Shown: positions 45,805-57,014 of the stretch, piece by piece
Position numbering within the stretch: the stretch's first letter is position 1
Layout: each line of letters begins with the position of its first letter
Source: Blakeslea trispora
Taxonomy: Eukaryota > Mucoromycota > Mucoromycetes > Mucorales > Choanephoraceae
DNA: 64,000 nucleotides
Direction of reading: 5' to 3'
Assembly: GCA_025331445.1 (NCBI GenBank)
Contig: JAIWNE010000007.1
Span: 372,001 to 436,000 of the forward strand
The notes under the pieces: generated by a model
Seen by the model: the letters and a program-made list of their open reading frames with translations, nothing else
Databases searched by the model: none
Told to the model about the DNA's origin: nothing
Made by a program: the position numbers and the translations under genes

Positions 45805-47874
45805 TCATTCATCAAATGTGCACCCAAAACTCAATACATTAAATGCATTTGCATTTCGGCCATGGTTTTTTGCAAGAGGCTTTTTCTTTTTCTCGGGCCT
45901 ATTGCTTTCTTGCTTTTTCGACTGAACTCTCTTGGGCTTTTGCTCTAATAGATTATCCCCATTTGATTCTAATCTGTAATCAAAAACAACCTGAACCTCA
46001 GACTCTAGGTCAGCCATGACTGCTTCATATACAGAGAAAAAAAGCAATTTGAAAGCTTTGGATGTTCCAGTCAACATTTTGCCAATACTTGTACCATTGC
46101 GAGCGAGCTCTATATAGTAATGAAAGTAAACACCATTATACAGGTTAGCAAGCACGTGAGGGGATTGCATATAATCTGAGATATCAAGGATTTGAGAAAG
46201 AAGATAAGATGAGCAGAGGACACTTTGAAACTGAGCTGACAGATGAACACATCGTTTCTTGAGCTTTGGTGTATCGATCTCCGGAGCCGTATCGTCTTTT
46301 GATAGACCAGTAATGATGGCAGCCAATGACCGCATTCCAGATATAAGCATACCGACTACTTCATAGTTATGTAGACGTCCATTTTTAATCGACCGCGAGC
46401 AATGAAATATCAGATAACGCATACAAAGGATAAGCGGATGCGTTGCAGTATCGAGATCAGCTAAGGATTCTTTGGGACTTTGGTGTAGCATGTAAAAGTC
46501 TAGTGTGGGATGGCTGACATCATTCGTTATCACTTGTATTCCCTCCAAGTGATGCTTTACCCTGATATACTCTTTGACCATGTCTATCGATTCCGAACCT
46601 GTATTTCTATTGTCGCCATCTATCTGACGTAGTATTGTAGTGTAAATGTGCTGTCTTAGTAGACGGCTTACATCCCAACTATGCTCCCGTTCAATGTCTT
46701 CGAGAAATATACTTGTCCAGAATGTTCTGTTTTCAATCACATCTAGCAATTGTCTACTGAAATTATCAGATTGGCCTCGGAAAGCTAGAGATTCTCTAGT
46801 GGCTGGCTGTTGTTCTATGGCGCTACTATATACATCTTTTGTAACACACTTGAGGAGCGGACTGTTGAGGTCATATCGAAGGATTGAATCAATCATTCGA
46901 TCTTGAAGTGCAGAAACAATCGTCACTTTGGATTTTAAGTTGCTTTTGGCAGCCACGATATTTAATTGCTTGGCTATATTCTGTATCACATCGCTCTTGT
47001 GGTTGCTCAAACTTTTCTTGATTAATTCTGCAACCAGTTTGGGCCATCCGATTGAGCTGTTTTTAGTCGCTGGTATGTTTTCTGTACTGCACCATTGCGA
47101 AATAAGCGGTCTGATAGAATCTACGTCTAAATAGTCGTTTCCTAGCAATGTACCAACGAGTGGCAAGAAGCATGTCTCAAGATTTAACATGGCACTCAGT
47201 CTTTCAGGATGATAAACACCTGCAGATATATGACTGCTGATTCCATCTTTGTTCAGAGGAATCTTCAGTAAATCAAACGATATATAGCCTCTTCCTATAC
47301 ATGGATAAACGTACATATCAGAGTCTTGTGAAACCACATAGGCATTCTTTTCATTCGCTAATATGACCACTTCACTATCAGCCTCTGCTTGGCATATCTT
47401 GACTCGAATATTCAATTCACGCAAAGTCTGAATAACAACTTCTAGTGTCAGTGGAGGTATCAGGAAGAGATCACCATAATATTGAATTCCATTGTGCCGA
47501 TCGATAGAATCTTTGTTAGAAGTGTTGATCTGTCCAAAGTTTTGATAGGTTGAGATGCACCGATCGATATAAGATCGATGTCGCTTTAGTCGAGTTTCCA
47601 GCTTATCTCTTGGAAGAGCACCGTCAAAGAGAAAAATCATCTCTATGCCTGCATTCAAAAGTGTCTGGACAGTCTTCCTAACGATCTCAGCTATCATGGC
47701 ATACTGGCCTCCATGTGTCCAGTTGGTTCTGTTCTGAAAAGCAATATGGTATACGAATGCGTTGCCGTCAACTATAAACTGATCGACTGATTCTTTCGAG
47801 TCAAGCTTCCATTCGGTTTTTTCTATTAGGTTGGGGAAAGACGTGATGAAATATGACAGTCCGTGAATGCCCAT
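45805..47874 (-). CDS. Asteroid/ASTE1-like XPG-FEN1 family nuclease
   Basis: Intron-less, 689 residues. The N-terminus has the XPG-N layout (MGIHGLSYFI, FIVDGNAFVYHIAF, FLFDGALPRDKLETRLKRH) and the XPG-I region keeps acidic metal ligands (CQAEADSEVVILA and VSQDSDMYVY), so the catalytic core may be functional. The rest (about 260-650) is helical without a typical FEN1 H3TH/PCNA motif, as in Asteroid-type proteins. The end is strongly basic (KKQESNRPEKKKKPLAK). Human ASTE1 cuts single-stranded 3' overhangs in the shieldin repair pathway; whether that applies in fungi is unknown. Confidence 0.88.
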   Translation of the reverse strand: MGIHGLSYFITSFPNLIEKTEWKLDSKESVDQFIVDGNAFVYHIAFQNRTNWTHGGQYAMIAEIVRKTVQTLLNAGIEMIFLFDGALPRDKLETRLKRHRSYIDRCISTYQNFGQINTSNKDSIDRHNGIQYYGDLFLIPPLTLEVVIQTLRELNIRVKICQAEADSEVVILANEKNAYVVSQDSDMYVYPCIGRGYISFDLLKIPLNKDGISSHISAGVYHPERLSAMLNLETCFLPLVGTLLGNDYLDVDSIRPLISQWCSTENIPATKNSSIGWPKLVAELIKKSLSNHKSDVIQNIAKQLNIVAAKSNLKSKVTIVSALQDRMIDSILRYDLNSPLLKCVTKDVYSSAIEQQPATRESLAFRGQSDNFSRQLLDVIENRTFWTSIFLEDIEREHSWDVSRLLRQHIYTTILRQIDGDNRNTGSESIDMVKEYIRVKHHLEGIQVITNDVSHPTLDFYMLHQSPKESLADLDTATHPLILCMRYLIFHCSRSIKNGRLHNYEVVGMLISGMRSLAAIITGLSKDDTAPEIDTPKLKKRCVHLSAQFQSVLCSSYLLSQILDISDYMQSPHVLANLYNGVYFHYYIELARNGTSIGKMLTGTSKAFKLLFFSVYEAVMADLESEVQVVFDYRLESNGDNLLEQKPKRVQSKKQESNRPEKKKKPLAKNHGRNANAFNVLSFGCTFDE

Positions 47875-48448
47875 AGTCTGATCAATAAGAAACTGACCTT
47901 AATTCTATTTTATTTTTCTTTTAATTTGTGACCTAAAATAAGCCTTTTATTGACCCAGAAAAGCATTAGACCAACAAAGTAAGACTCAATCACAAGTTTC
48001 TATAGCTATCCGAATACGATAACCATTTTATCCCGTCACTAATGAATCAACCTGGCAATATCTCAATATTGCTGTTGGTGCATTTAGTAGCTATCACTTG
48101 TCAAAAGTAGCTGCATAAATGACTATGACAAAATAAGAAAGAGGCACGATCTTTTGTAACAAAAGAAAAAAAAAAAGGTCAAGGTGATGGTGTCTTTTTC
48201 GAGACAATCTAGTGTCGCAGATTCATAGCTCACTGTTGAATTTTTGTATAGTTGGCTGATAACTATTATAGTTTTTCTTTTGTGCACTTAATCGTACACA
48301 TGTATAAATGTTGTTGTTCTAACAATCCTATGTAAAGTGAATGCTGTCATCAATATCTTTAATACCAAGTCTATCCTTTATTAAATAGCTATCATTGATT
48401 GAAATGAATCTACTAGTTCTCTTTATGTACAAACGTTTTCTTTCTTTT
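47875..48448. other. Intergenic
   Basis: 574 bp between the Asteroid-like gene's start and the DUF2828 gene's stop. AT-rich; nothing seen. Confidence 0.5.
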
Positions 48449-50839
48449 TTAATCTATTATAACAAGACCATCAAAACTCTCATGACAAACAGATTTCTTG
48501 ATAAAATCCAATGGTCCTTTTCCTTCTTTAGGCTTTGTTTCCTTCTCTTCATCATCTTTTGATTTTTCATTTTCTTCTTCTTCTGCTTCACCATCAAAAA
48601 AGGCTTTGACCATTGCAGAAGAAAATCCAGATAACAAGGATACACCAAGATCATCCTTATCAACTGGTGTGTTCATTTCTTGATGAGAAATGTATTCTTT
48701 TGCAGAGCACAAATTCCACCAAACAATTTCAGGCACTTCATATCCTGCATCTTGGTACTGTTTACGAATGAATTCATGTGTCTTCATGGGGTTTTCTTCA
48801 TCTTCGCCATAATGACAGGGATCGAAGTTCATGTCAGTAAAGATAAAAAGACGCTTGACCATATCTTCAGGCTTTAGCTTATATTCTTTGGCCATAGGTA
48901 AGAGCACTTTAGTGAAAACCTTAGAGAGATCGGTATTGAAGCCTGCATCACACTTTGTAACTGTATCCACTTGATCGGTAAACTTAGCATGCGTATCGAC
49001 CTTAAACATCTCTGGTTCAGCAGAAAAAGTAATCACAGCGCCATTGAAAGGAGGCTTGGCCAAGTTGGTAATGACAAGCGAGAGACCAACAGCAGCATAG
49101 TAAGGAGCCATCTCAGGGTGCTTGGGATCATTACCAGAAAACATAGAACCAGAGACATCGCAGATAGCCAGACAATCGCCTAAATCTACCTTTCTTGACT
49201 TTGTTTTCTTATCGTCGGCTTCATCGTCACATTGGAGAAGTGAGGTATCCCGAATAGACTTGATGAGTGTATCCCATTGTGCATCGACTGCAGTATTTGT
49301 CATTGACTGAAGCTTTTCTTGCATTTCAGGATTTTTTAGAAGGACAGATTGGATGTTCTTGTCAATACCTTGATCTAGGCAGCGGTACACCAATTCATGG
49401 GGACCCAAAGTAGCACCGCTGACTTTTCTTTTACCTTTGCTCAATTCTTCCATAAAGTTCATGACCGTATCAGGAGTATGCTTGAAAAACATACCGAGTT
49501 CCTTTTGGAGACATTTGGAAGGCATATGGCTAATATCCACTTGTTCCCACTGTCCTGGCTGCTTATAGTGGTCAATTAAGTCCAAAGCTTTACGAAGAGG
49601 TACCAGGTAATGCTTGCGATAGAGATCTCTGGCCTCATTCAAGTAGTGTTCTCTTGATTCTTCTTTGCCTTGATAAGCCTCAGGAGGGAACAATACTTCG
49701 GCAATCGAAGTGGCCAAAAATGTATGCTTATCGTGAGAGTTGCCTAGTGAGGGAGCCCATTTGGCTGCCAAACTTACATTGAATCCAGGAGCATGACGGC
49801 CGGAAAGCTTGCCTTCTTTCAGCAATCTCTTGTTCTTCTCCAACTGCTCAATATCCGTCTTGAGTTGTTTGGCAAACATGCGTGCAATTGTGAAGTGTAA
49901 TGCTCTGTACTTCTTATCATCATTTAAAAGCGATTGAGATTTCTTGTTTCTCTCCATACGAGTTTTGTGGCGATCCTCCTTGGCTTTTGTTTTCTTGATC
50001 TCATTCTTCTCTTTGGCCTTACGGTCAGCCTCTTCACGATATTTAGCCTTTTCTTCAGGAGACATGCTCTTACGCTCTTCATACAATCTTTTGATTTCGC
50101 TCTTCTTATCTCTATGTGCGTAACGATCAAATGGTATACGAGGCCAGGCCAAAGCAAGGTAGTCTTCATTCTTATATCCCTCCAATTCACCTTGTGCGTA
50201 AATGGTCAAAAGGTTACATAGGTCTTTCCAGTATCCATGTGTCTTGAAGTCGCGGCGTTCTAGGATTTCATATTTGTCTCTCTTCTCATCATCTAGCAGG
50301 TCCCATCCTTGCTCTTCAGTATTTTTCTTTTTCGAGTTTTTGGCGCGATTATGTTGCAATTGTGCGTTTGTACGAATTTTACCATCAATCAGCATATGCA
50401 AGTTTGCCAAAGCTGTACAAGGGTGATTGTTGAGCAACCAGCAAAATGCAGTATAGAAAGCAGAGGTCAACGACTTGCCACGATGGATAGATCTACCGTA
50501 AAATATGATGTGCAGAGTCATCATAGGATCGGCTTTCCAAGCAGCTTCATACATTTGGTATGCGCTTGCAGGCTTAACAGTCTCGTATCCATAAAAGAAA
50601 TCAATGATGGGATCACGAGTAGATGCGTTTGTCAGTCCACCATTTGTAGTCAGTGTTTCGTTAGCCTTCTTCTCAAAAGCATCCATGAAAGGGTGCTTCC
50701 TTTCACTAGTGTTTAATTTGGATATGTCAGTGACTAGCTTGTGTTCACTCAGTTCTGAAACAAGATTGTTCAGCAACTTTTCATCATGAAGTTCTTTGAA
50801 AAAAGGGAGAGAGGCAGGAAAAGTAGCAAAAGAAGACAT
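48449..50839 (-). CDS. DUF2828 family protein with C-terminal von Willebrand A domain (Ro60-like layout)
   Basis: Intron-less, 796 residues. The N-terminal half is helical and matches the DUF2828 pattern (RDPIIDFFYGYETV, MTLHIIFYGRSIHRGKS, FYTAFCWLLNNHP, HGYWKDLCNLLTIYA), with a long charged Lys/Glu stretch at about 255-310. The C-terminal half has a vWA fold with an intact metal site: CDVSGSM (DxSxS) near residue 562, the later Thr in GFNTDLSKVF, and FIFTDMNFD. The tail is Glu/Lys-rich. Helical repeat plus vWA is the plan of TROVE/Ro60 RNA-binding proteins, so RNA binding is a reasonable guess but not shown. Function in fungi is unknown. Confidence 0.88.
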   Translation of the reverse strand: MSSFATFPASLPFFKELHDEKLLNNLVSELSEHKLVTDISKLNTSERKHPFMDAFEKKANETLTTNGGLTNASTRDPIIDFFYGYETVKPASAYQMYEAAWKADPMMTLHIIFYGRSIHRGKSLTSAFYTAFCWLLNNHPCTALANLHMLIDGKIRTNAQLQHNRAKNSKKKNTEEQGWDLLDDEKRDKYEILERRDFKTHGYWKDLCNLLTIYAQGELEGYKNEDYLALAWPRIPFDRYAHRDKKSEIKRLYEERKSMSPEEKAKYREEADRKAKEKNEIKKTKAKEDRHKTRMERNKKSQSLLNDDKKYRALHFTIARMFAKQLKTDIEQLEKNKRLLKEGKLSGRHAPGFNVSLAAKWAPSLGNSHDKHTFLATSIAEVLFPPEAYQGKEESREHYLNEARDLYRKHYLVPLRKALDLIDHYKQPGQWEQVDISHMPSKCLQKELGMFFKHTPDTVMNFMEELSKGKRKVSGATLGPHELVYRCLDQGIDKNIQSVLLKNPEMQEKLQSMTNTAVDAQWDTLIKSIRDTSLLQCDDEADDKKTKSRKVDLGDCLAICDVSGSMFSGNDPKHPEMAPYYAAVGLSLVITNLAKPPFNGAVITFSAEPEMFKVDTHAKFTDQVDTVTKCDAGFNTDLSKVFTKVLLPMAKEYKLKPEDMVKRLFIFTDMNFDPCHYGEDEENPMKTHEFIRKQYQDAGYEVPEIVWWNLCSAKEYISHQEMNTPVDKDDLGVSLLSGFSSAMVKAFFDGEAEEEENEKSKDDEEKETKPKEGKGPLDFIKKSVCHESFDGLVIID

Positions 50840-51943
50840 TGGATAAAGAAGACAAAGGCAATAATATGTTTAGATCATTTTAAAAAAGAAAATCAACTGC
50901 CGCAGTTTTTGTAGTAATGTTATTAACTAAGCCTTAATCGGCTTGATCTAAATTTACCTAAAAGTGGCGAAGCACTAATGCAAATGAAGTGCATCTACTT
51001 TAACTCTGTAAGCATCCTATTTCTTTTATACCATTTGAAAAAAAACAAGGTTTGTTGAAAATAAAAGCTGTGTGTTACACATTCTCAATCTTTGCTTTGG
51101 CAATTGTTGGATATAATCAACCTGGTATTACAATAGTTCTTTGTAGTAGCGTTCGGCCAATAATTCATTACCTACTAATAAATATAAATCCACGCTATCT
51201 ACTTTATCTCTTTGTCCGCACTTTCCTAATCCCTCTTCGTGTCTCCATCGCGTACTGTGGCATATACCGCGGGTACGTGATGTCAGCGATGGACTACTGG
51301 CAAACACCAGCGAGGTCATCTGACATGGAGTTTTATTTCTACACACTTATTGTATGTCCTAGCTATCATCAGGGAGGCTATCTGGCATGAAGGCCTAATA
51401 AGGAATGTCTGTATAGATTACTAAATATTAAAGCATACAAAGCTTATGGAATGCTCAATGCAAATTGTTTGAGTGCAAAGGATAGATCAAAAGATTTCTT
51501 TGTTTGAGTTTATATGTGGTGCTTCATGAAATTTCATAAGCGATAGACTGTTTAGCTCGGCTACTTTGGATATGTTTTTTGACAAAAAGGTCGATTCGGC
51601 ACTTTACAACAGGCTCTTATCAACAGATACTAATTCGATTCCTAGGAAAGATAGTGATCCCTCATAAGACAACTAGTTTTTATTGAACAAACAAGTAAAT
51701 TTATGCGGCTGTTGAATCTCCGTTTTGAGAGGATTCAGAAAGACCGTTTATTGTAAAGCTGTCCTTTTTCTTTGTAGTATAATGTCAATAGTCAGATAGA
51801 AGTCATTTTATAACAATATCGCCTTGACGGTTTTATGAGTTCAACAAAAGAAACTTCAATTTTAAATTACAACTGCAAAAGGTATTTATTTTGTACATAA
51901 TCACATATCTCAATAGTCCAGGTGCTACTACAAGAAGAGCTAT
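50840..51943. other. Intergenic
   Basis: 1.1 kb between the DUF2828 start and the acyl-CoA oxidase stop. A 112-codon plus-strand frame at 51052-51390 overlaps open minus-strand sequence and shows no family features. Not called. Confidence 0.45.
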
Positions 51944-54286
51944 TTAAAGTCGAGAGATTGAATCTCTGTTGTTGGCTTTCTTCTTGAACTGTTGATGGAC
52001 GAACGGCTTGATGTTTTCTTCATAGCCATCTACAACCAATGTATGATTTAGTGGCTCATTCTCAGCCATTTTAGTCATTGATTCATAGACTTTGCCATCA
52101 TATCTGCCCAAAGCAGAGTTGAGATAATAATCGGGCAGAGCAAAAGCATCCACAAGACCAACAGCATTAGGTCGAACTTGTTCTAGTAGAGTGATGACTT
52201 GCTGCTTTAGTTGAACGGATTGTTCAGATGACAAGTATCCCGAGAGCAAGAATTCAGACAATTCTTTCTCAATTGTGTGTAATGAAAACAGACAAGATAA
52301 CGTCTTGAGTACTCGAATCATAGGCTTGTTTTCAGGGCGAGTCAAAGACTCATCATTTTGAAGGGTAACTAAAAAGTTACGAACAAGCACAAACTGGCAA
52401 TGAGCCTTGGAGATACGACTAATTTCGACCAACATTGAGTTCCAAGAACGCCCATGTCTATCGATCTGTTCAGCTACTCGCGCAATACCATAAGCTGCAC
52501 GGAATCCAAAGGCAGACAGAATGATTTCGGGATTGAGGAAGTCTTCAGGAGATTTAGCAGGACATTTGGCCTTTGGATTTTGAAGATAATTTGTTAGATA
52601 GGTGATAGTGAGATTATACTCTGAGTGTTCAGCTTTGCCAGCAACTACATGTCGGAAAGTCTTGAGCAAGTATCGTGCTGTTTGTTGAGTCAAGATATAG
52701 TTATCGCCTTCCCACTATAGATAAGACAAAAAGTTAAGGGGGAAAAGCTCTATAGGATTGCACCTGGTTTTGTAAACTTACAGTCACATTAGGAAGATAG
52801 TCCTGATAGAACATACCTAAACCCGAAAACATACTGTACCCATGTCCACCACAGGCACGTCTACAATCTTCTAGAGACTCAATAGCCATAGTTGTAGTCA
52901 AGCTCTTGAGACCAGAAGAACTAGCATGCAAATCAGCCAACAGGTTGTAGTTTCCTTGTTGCATAGCTGTCTGATTGAGATCATAAAGACGTAGCATTTC
53001 TCTTCCTGTGAAAAAACAGGCATAAGCAGCTGCCACAATAGGCAGTAAACGGTATTGCTGCATAGTATAGTTCAATACAGGTGTCTCAATGACTTGATTG
53101 TTCCATTTTTGAGGATTGGATGCATCCACAAACTGCTGACGAATAGTAGAGTAGCGAATGGCAACTGTGGTAGCTCTGGCCAGAGCGTAGCGTACACCCA
53201 TCACAATGTTAGCTCTCACAAAGACCATGGTACCATAAGAGAGTTTGGCATTAGGAGGTTTTGTGTATGCACCTGAGCCAGGCTTGACCTGAGAGTATTT
53301 GGCCAAGAATGAGACATGTGGAACACGGTAATGATCAAACATGATAAAACCATTATCGGTAGCATTAAAGCCAAATTTAGGACCAATGTCACCTACTGTG
53401 ATACCTGGAAGAGGTCTGTGATCTTCCAGACTACGGATTTGGACACAAAAAGGATGAGGACCAAGGTCTTTCCCATCTGTAATCAAGCGTGCCATGACAA
53501 TAGCATGATTGGCAGCCTTTCCTAAACCACCAATCCACCATTTGGATGAAGTGAGTGTAGGAGAATGAATTTCAAATTCATTTGTCTCTGGGATATAGGT
53601 AGCTGTTGTCTCCAGACCTTGAACATTAGAGCCATGACCCAACTAGAATAAAAAGATATTGTTATTTTTTCATGTATTCAGTTGTCCTCCTCTCTTTCTT
53701 TTTGTACCTCTGTTTGAGCATAACAACCAATGATTTCATGTCTTAAAGCAGGCTCTAGAAAGAGCCGCTTTTGTTGGTCTGTCGTTTGGTTTTTTAAAGT
53801 AGGAATGAACATGCCATAGTGCAGCGAAAACTAGAGATTGATAATTTAGTCCTTGAATCTATTGGTTGGCAAAATTCGACTTACAGGTGTAGATTGATCA
53901 TAAAGGAAATTGGCTATCTGGGCTTCTTGTTCGGTCCAATGATGTTCGCTGTTGGTTGTTTAGTTTTTACAAGGCAAAAAGAGAATAACAGTAATGATGT
54001 ACCTAATCAATTCGGCCAATCTTTTATCCTTTTGAAGCCCTGTAGTAATCTTTTCTGGTCTACTTTGGAAATAACGCTTTGATTTGTCGAATGCTGGCTC
54101 ATGTTCAATCACCTGTAAAACCTTGTTCATGCTGTCTAACCATGGCTCAGTATACATAAACTTGGATAAAGCAGCGACATCGAAGGTTGTCTTTGCTCTT
54201 TCGGCTGCCAACAATGTTTCTCCTCCAGGTGCTCTAGGCTTCAAATCAGGAAATTTGGTTGGAATAGCGTTATTGAATGTCATCAC
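51944..54286 (-). CDS. Peroxisomal acyl-CoA oxidase
   Basis: Five exons: 54003-54286, 53885-53948, 53708-53830, 52782-53642, 51944-52714; 700 residues (a second ATG one codon later is possible). The alpha-helical N-domain is followed by YAQTELGHGSNVQGLETTA, the FAD-binding hallmark, KWWIGGLGKAANHAIV, the RRACGGHGYS block, and WEGDN containing the expected catalytic Glu, formed across the last intron. The last three residues are SRL, a type-1 peroxisome targeting signal. It catalyses the first step of fatty acid beta-oxidation, making trans-2-enoyl-CoA and H2O2. All motifs are intact. Confidence 0.97.
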
Positions 54287-54498
54287 AAAAGGTTACAAGA
54301 TAGAAGCAGAAAATGAAAAGAAAGAAAAAAGGAATTGCTTTAAATCTTTCTCTCTTTTTGGATAGCTTTCGTGGGAATACATTTTAGTAAAAATCAATAA
54401 TTTACAATCTGTCAGCAGAAAAGCCAAAAAAAAAAAATAAAGAAAAGAAAAAAACATAAACTTGTTTATCCAATAATGTATGCAAAAACAGAAGACAT

Positions 54499-56823
54499 TT
54501 ATCGCTTTCTAACTTCAAGTGACAAAGTGGTACCCTCTGCAATGTTATAAAAGCCTAAAGTCTTGCTGTTGTTCAAGACTGTGCCGGCTGCTGTAAGTTT
54601 TTGTTTACCAGCTGGCATACCCAGCTGAGAAGCAATGCGATCTTTGACTGTAGAGATAAGAGTGTTTGGTAATAAACTGTTGATGCTAATGTTGGTGCCT
54701 GTCAGATTCCATTCAGGTTTATCGGGAATATCGGGTGTTTGAATCACTACCGAGAATGAAGGCTAATTTGACAATGGTGAGTCATTTGGATATAGTGTAT
54801 AGGTAATTTAACTTACATCTGTTGTAGCTTGCCATTCAGGTTCTTCCAGACGAGGCTTCTTTTCAGGGCCACCATTCTCTTCTTGATCCGCTTTTCTAAT
54901 GGCAGGTGTAGCTGGAGCCATACCTGTTGGTGGTAATGGAGGTTGTTGTGATGGGGGTGGTGGTACTCCATTAGGAGGCATATAGCCACCGGGCATTTGA
55001 TTGGCAAATAATTGAGCATGGTTGGGTGCATAATATTGAGGAGCTGCATAACCAGCTGGTGGGTAAGCTGCATAATTTGTGTGTGTCTGTTGTTGTTGTT
55101 GTTGTTGTTGTGACTGTCCTGGAATTTGAGGGCCAATATCATCTCTACAGATAGAAAGTAAGTAACGAATAAAACTGTCATGTCTTTTCTCTTTCTTTAC
55201 CCAACCACTTTTTTATGCATATTGGCAATTTGTTCTTCAATGCTGGTCTTTTGAGCTCTTTGATTGGCTAAGCCCATGGTAGCAGTATGACCATCCCAAA
55301 TAACACGATCCTTCTTTTTAGCTTCTTCTGCTTGTTCACGAATACGTTTGTTAGCGTCTGCCTCATCGGAGCCAAAGATATCGGGACGCAAGCCTGAAAT
55401 ATTCTTGAGGATCTTGGCCACATCGTTACCCTCCTGAAGCAAGTTACTATCTCTTTGTTTGGCTTCCATAGCCATCTTTTGTTCCTTCCATTTAGGATCC
55501 AACAACTCAATACGCATATGTTCTGCCATCTCATCTACAGGTATAGCTTCACCACAACGAGGACAAAGCTCAGTAGGCACAGTCACCTTAATGGGTGTTG
55601 TGCCGAGCAATTTAGGTTTGTAATCTGTACGGATCTTGATAGGTGCTGTTGTATCAGGGATCTTGGGTGTAGTGACAGGGGCAGGTGCTGCTTCTTCATC
55701 ATCCGATTGATCCATGTCCACATCCTCGGGCTCTTCTTCCTTTTTGTTGATTTCGGTTGGCATGGCAGCCAGACGCTTTTGTGCTAATGACATGCTTTCT
55801 AATTCTGCCAAACTCATGGGTGGTGGTAGATCTGCTTGTTCGTCTGCCTGTGTGAATTCAACTGTCTCGACAACAACAAAATCATGCCAATCAATGCTAG
55901 CATAGGCAACTGCAATTCGAGAGGGTCAGCCACAGTCTATAGATATATACACTAAACTTACTTCTTTCCTTTTCGTCTTCATCGTTCTTCTTCTTTCTCT
56001 CTGCTTCTTGATAAGCAACCCATTCAACACGTTCCTTCACACGCTCTAATATATGCTGCTTGTCGTTCTTATTGGCATTCAGCTTATCCTGTAGATCTTT
56101 GGGTGGCAAAAACACTTTGGTGTATTGTTTGACAAGCTCAGTGAAATATGGGAAAAGACTGTGAGAAGGACGCAAGAAATCAAATTGATAGTTTCTCGAT
56201 TCACGTTGAGCCAGCTGATTGATGAATGCACGACCGTTACGTGCAGCAAATTGAGCTGTCAATTTCATGATGTCCCTAATCGTTCGAATGGTTAGTCTCC
56301 AGAAACGCGCTCATGAAATTCAACTTTACAAATCTTGAGCGGACATAGCTGGCAAGGATGCCGAGAACTCAAACAACTCTGGCTCTTTTGGTGCTAAACT
56401 CACAGGTTGCCGTGTCTCCTGAAGTTGCTGTGGTTGCTGTGGTTGCTGTGTATTGTTTTGTACTAATAGCAAAACGATAAGTATATATATGTGTGTGTGT
56501 AAATGTGCCTCAATTACCTTTGCCATCCTTTACTTCTTGATATTTGAAGCGATAATAAGCATAGTAAGGATCATTAGGGTTCAAAAAGTTGAATCGACCA
56601 TCCTTGTTGGTTTCACGAATATGGTTCTCAAGCTCAGGTCCTTTTGTGGCCAAATTGGCTGCAGCCTTGTCAATCATCTCTAGTTGTGAATTGTCAGTCA
56701 ACAGTTAGAACAGTTCAGTTACAGCTTACTTCGAATATCAGGAGGAGGATAGATGATGCCACTGACAGCAGAATTATCATGGTTTGTTCCGTTGACCTGA
56801 TGGTCAATTTCCATGGCAGACAT
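54499..56823 (-). CDS. Splicing factor 3A subunit 1 (SF3A1/PRP21)
   Basis: Seven exons: 56730-56823, 56518-56679, 56330-56462, 55962-56275, 55201-55909, 54817-55144, 54499-54762; 667 residues. Two SURP modules are present (residues about 34-85, GRFNFLNPNDPYYAYYRFKY; about 130-185, NYQFDFLRPSHSLFPYF). The middle has the PRP21-like region with the CPRCGEAI element and an acidic stretch, then a Pro/Gln-rich segment, and the end is a ubiquitin-like domain (ISTVKDRIASQLGMPAGKQK, TLSLEVRKR). SF3A1 is part of the U2 snRNP and binds U1 stem-loop 4 and SF1 in early spliceosome assembly. The C-terminal ubiquitin-like domain is kept, unlike in budding yeast Prp21. Confidence 0.96.
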
Positions 56824-57014
56824 TATATACAATTAACTTGAAGAAAAAGAAAAAGAAAAAATAGCCAAAAACGTCACAGAAAAATAAAATAAAAATTGAC
56901 TTCCAATCATATTGCATCCTTTTTTCTTCTGTTATGCACTGATGTTTAAGTCCCCCCCCCCTCTCTCTCAATCACTGAATCACTTTCTATGTGTGTTTAT
57001 AGTATTTATTTAGT

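Noticed and set aside
49934..50789. Plus-strand frames opposite the DUF2828 gene
   Set aside because: They mirror the charged region of the supported intron-less gene; composition is skewed to Phe/Leu/Ser as expected for antisense of Lys/Glu codons.
51052..51390. 112-codon plus-strand frame
   Set aside because: No motif, no signal peptide of good quality, and no splice or homology support; likely chance.
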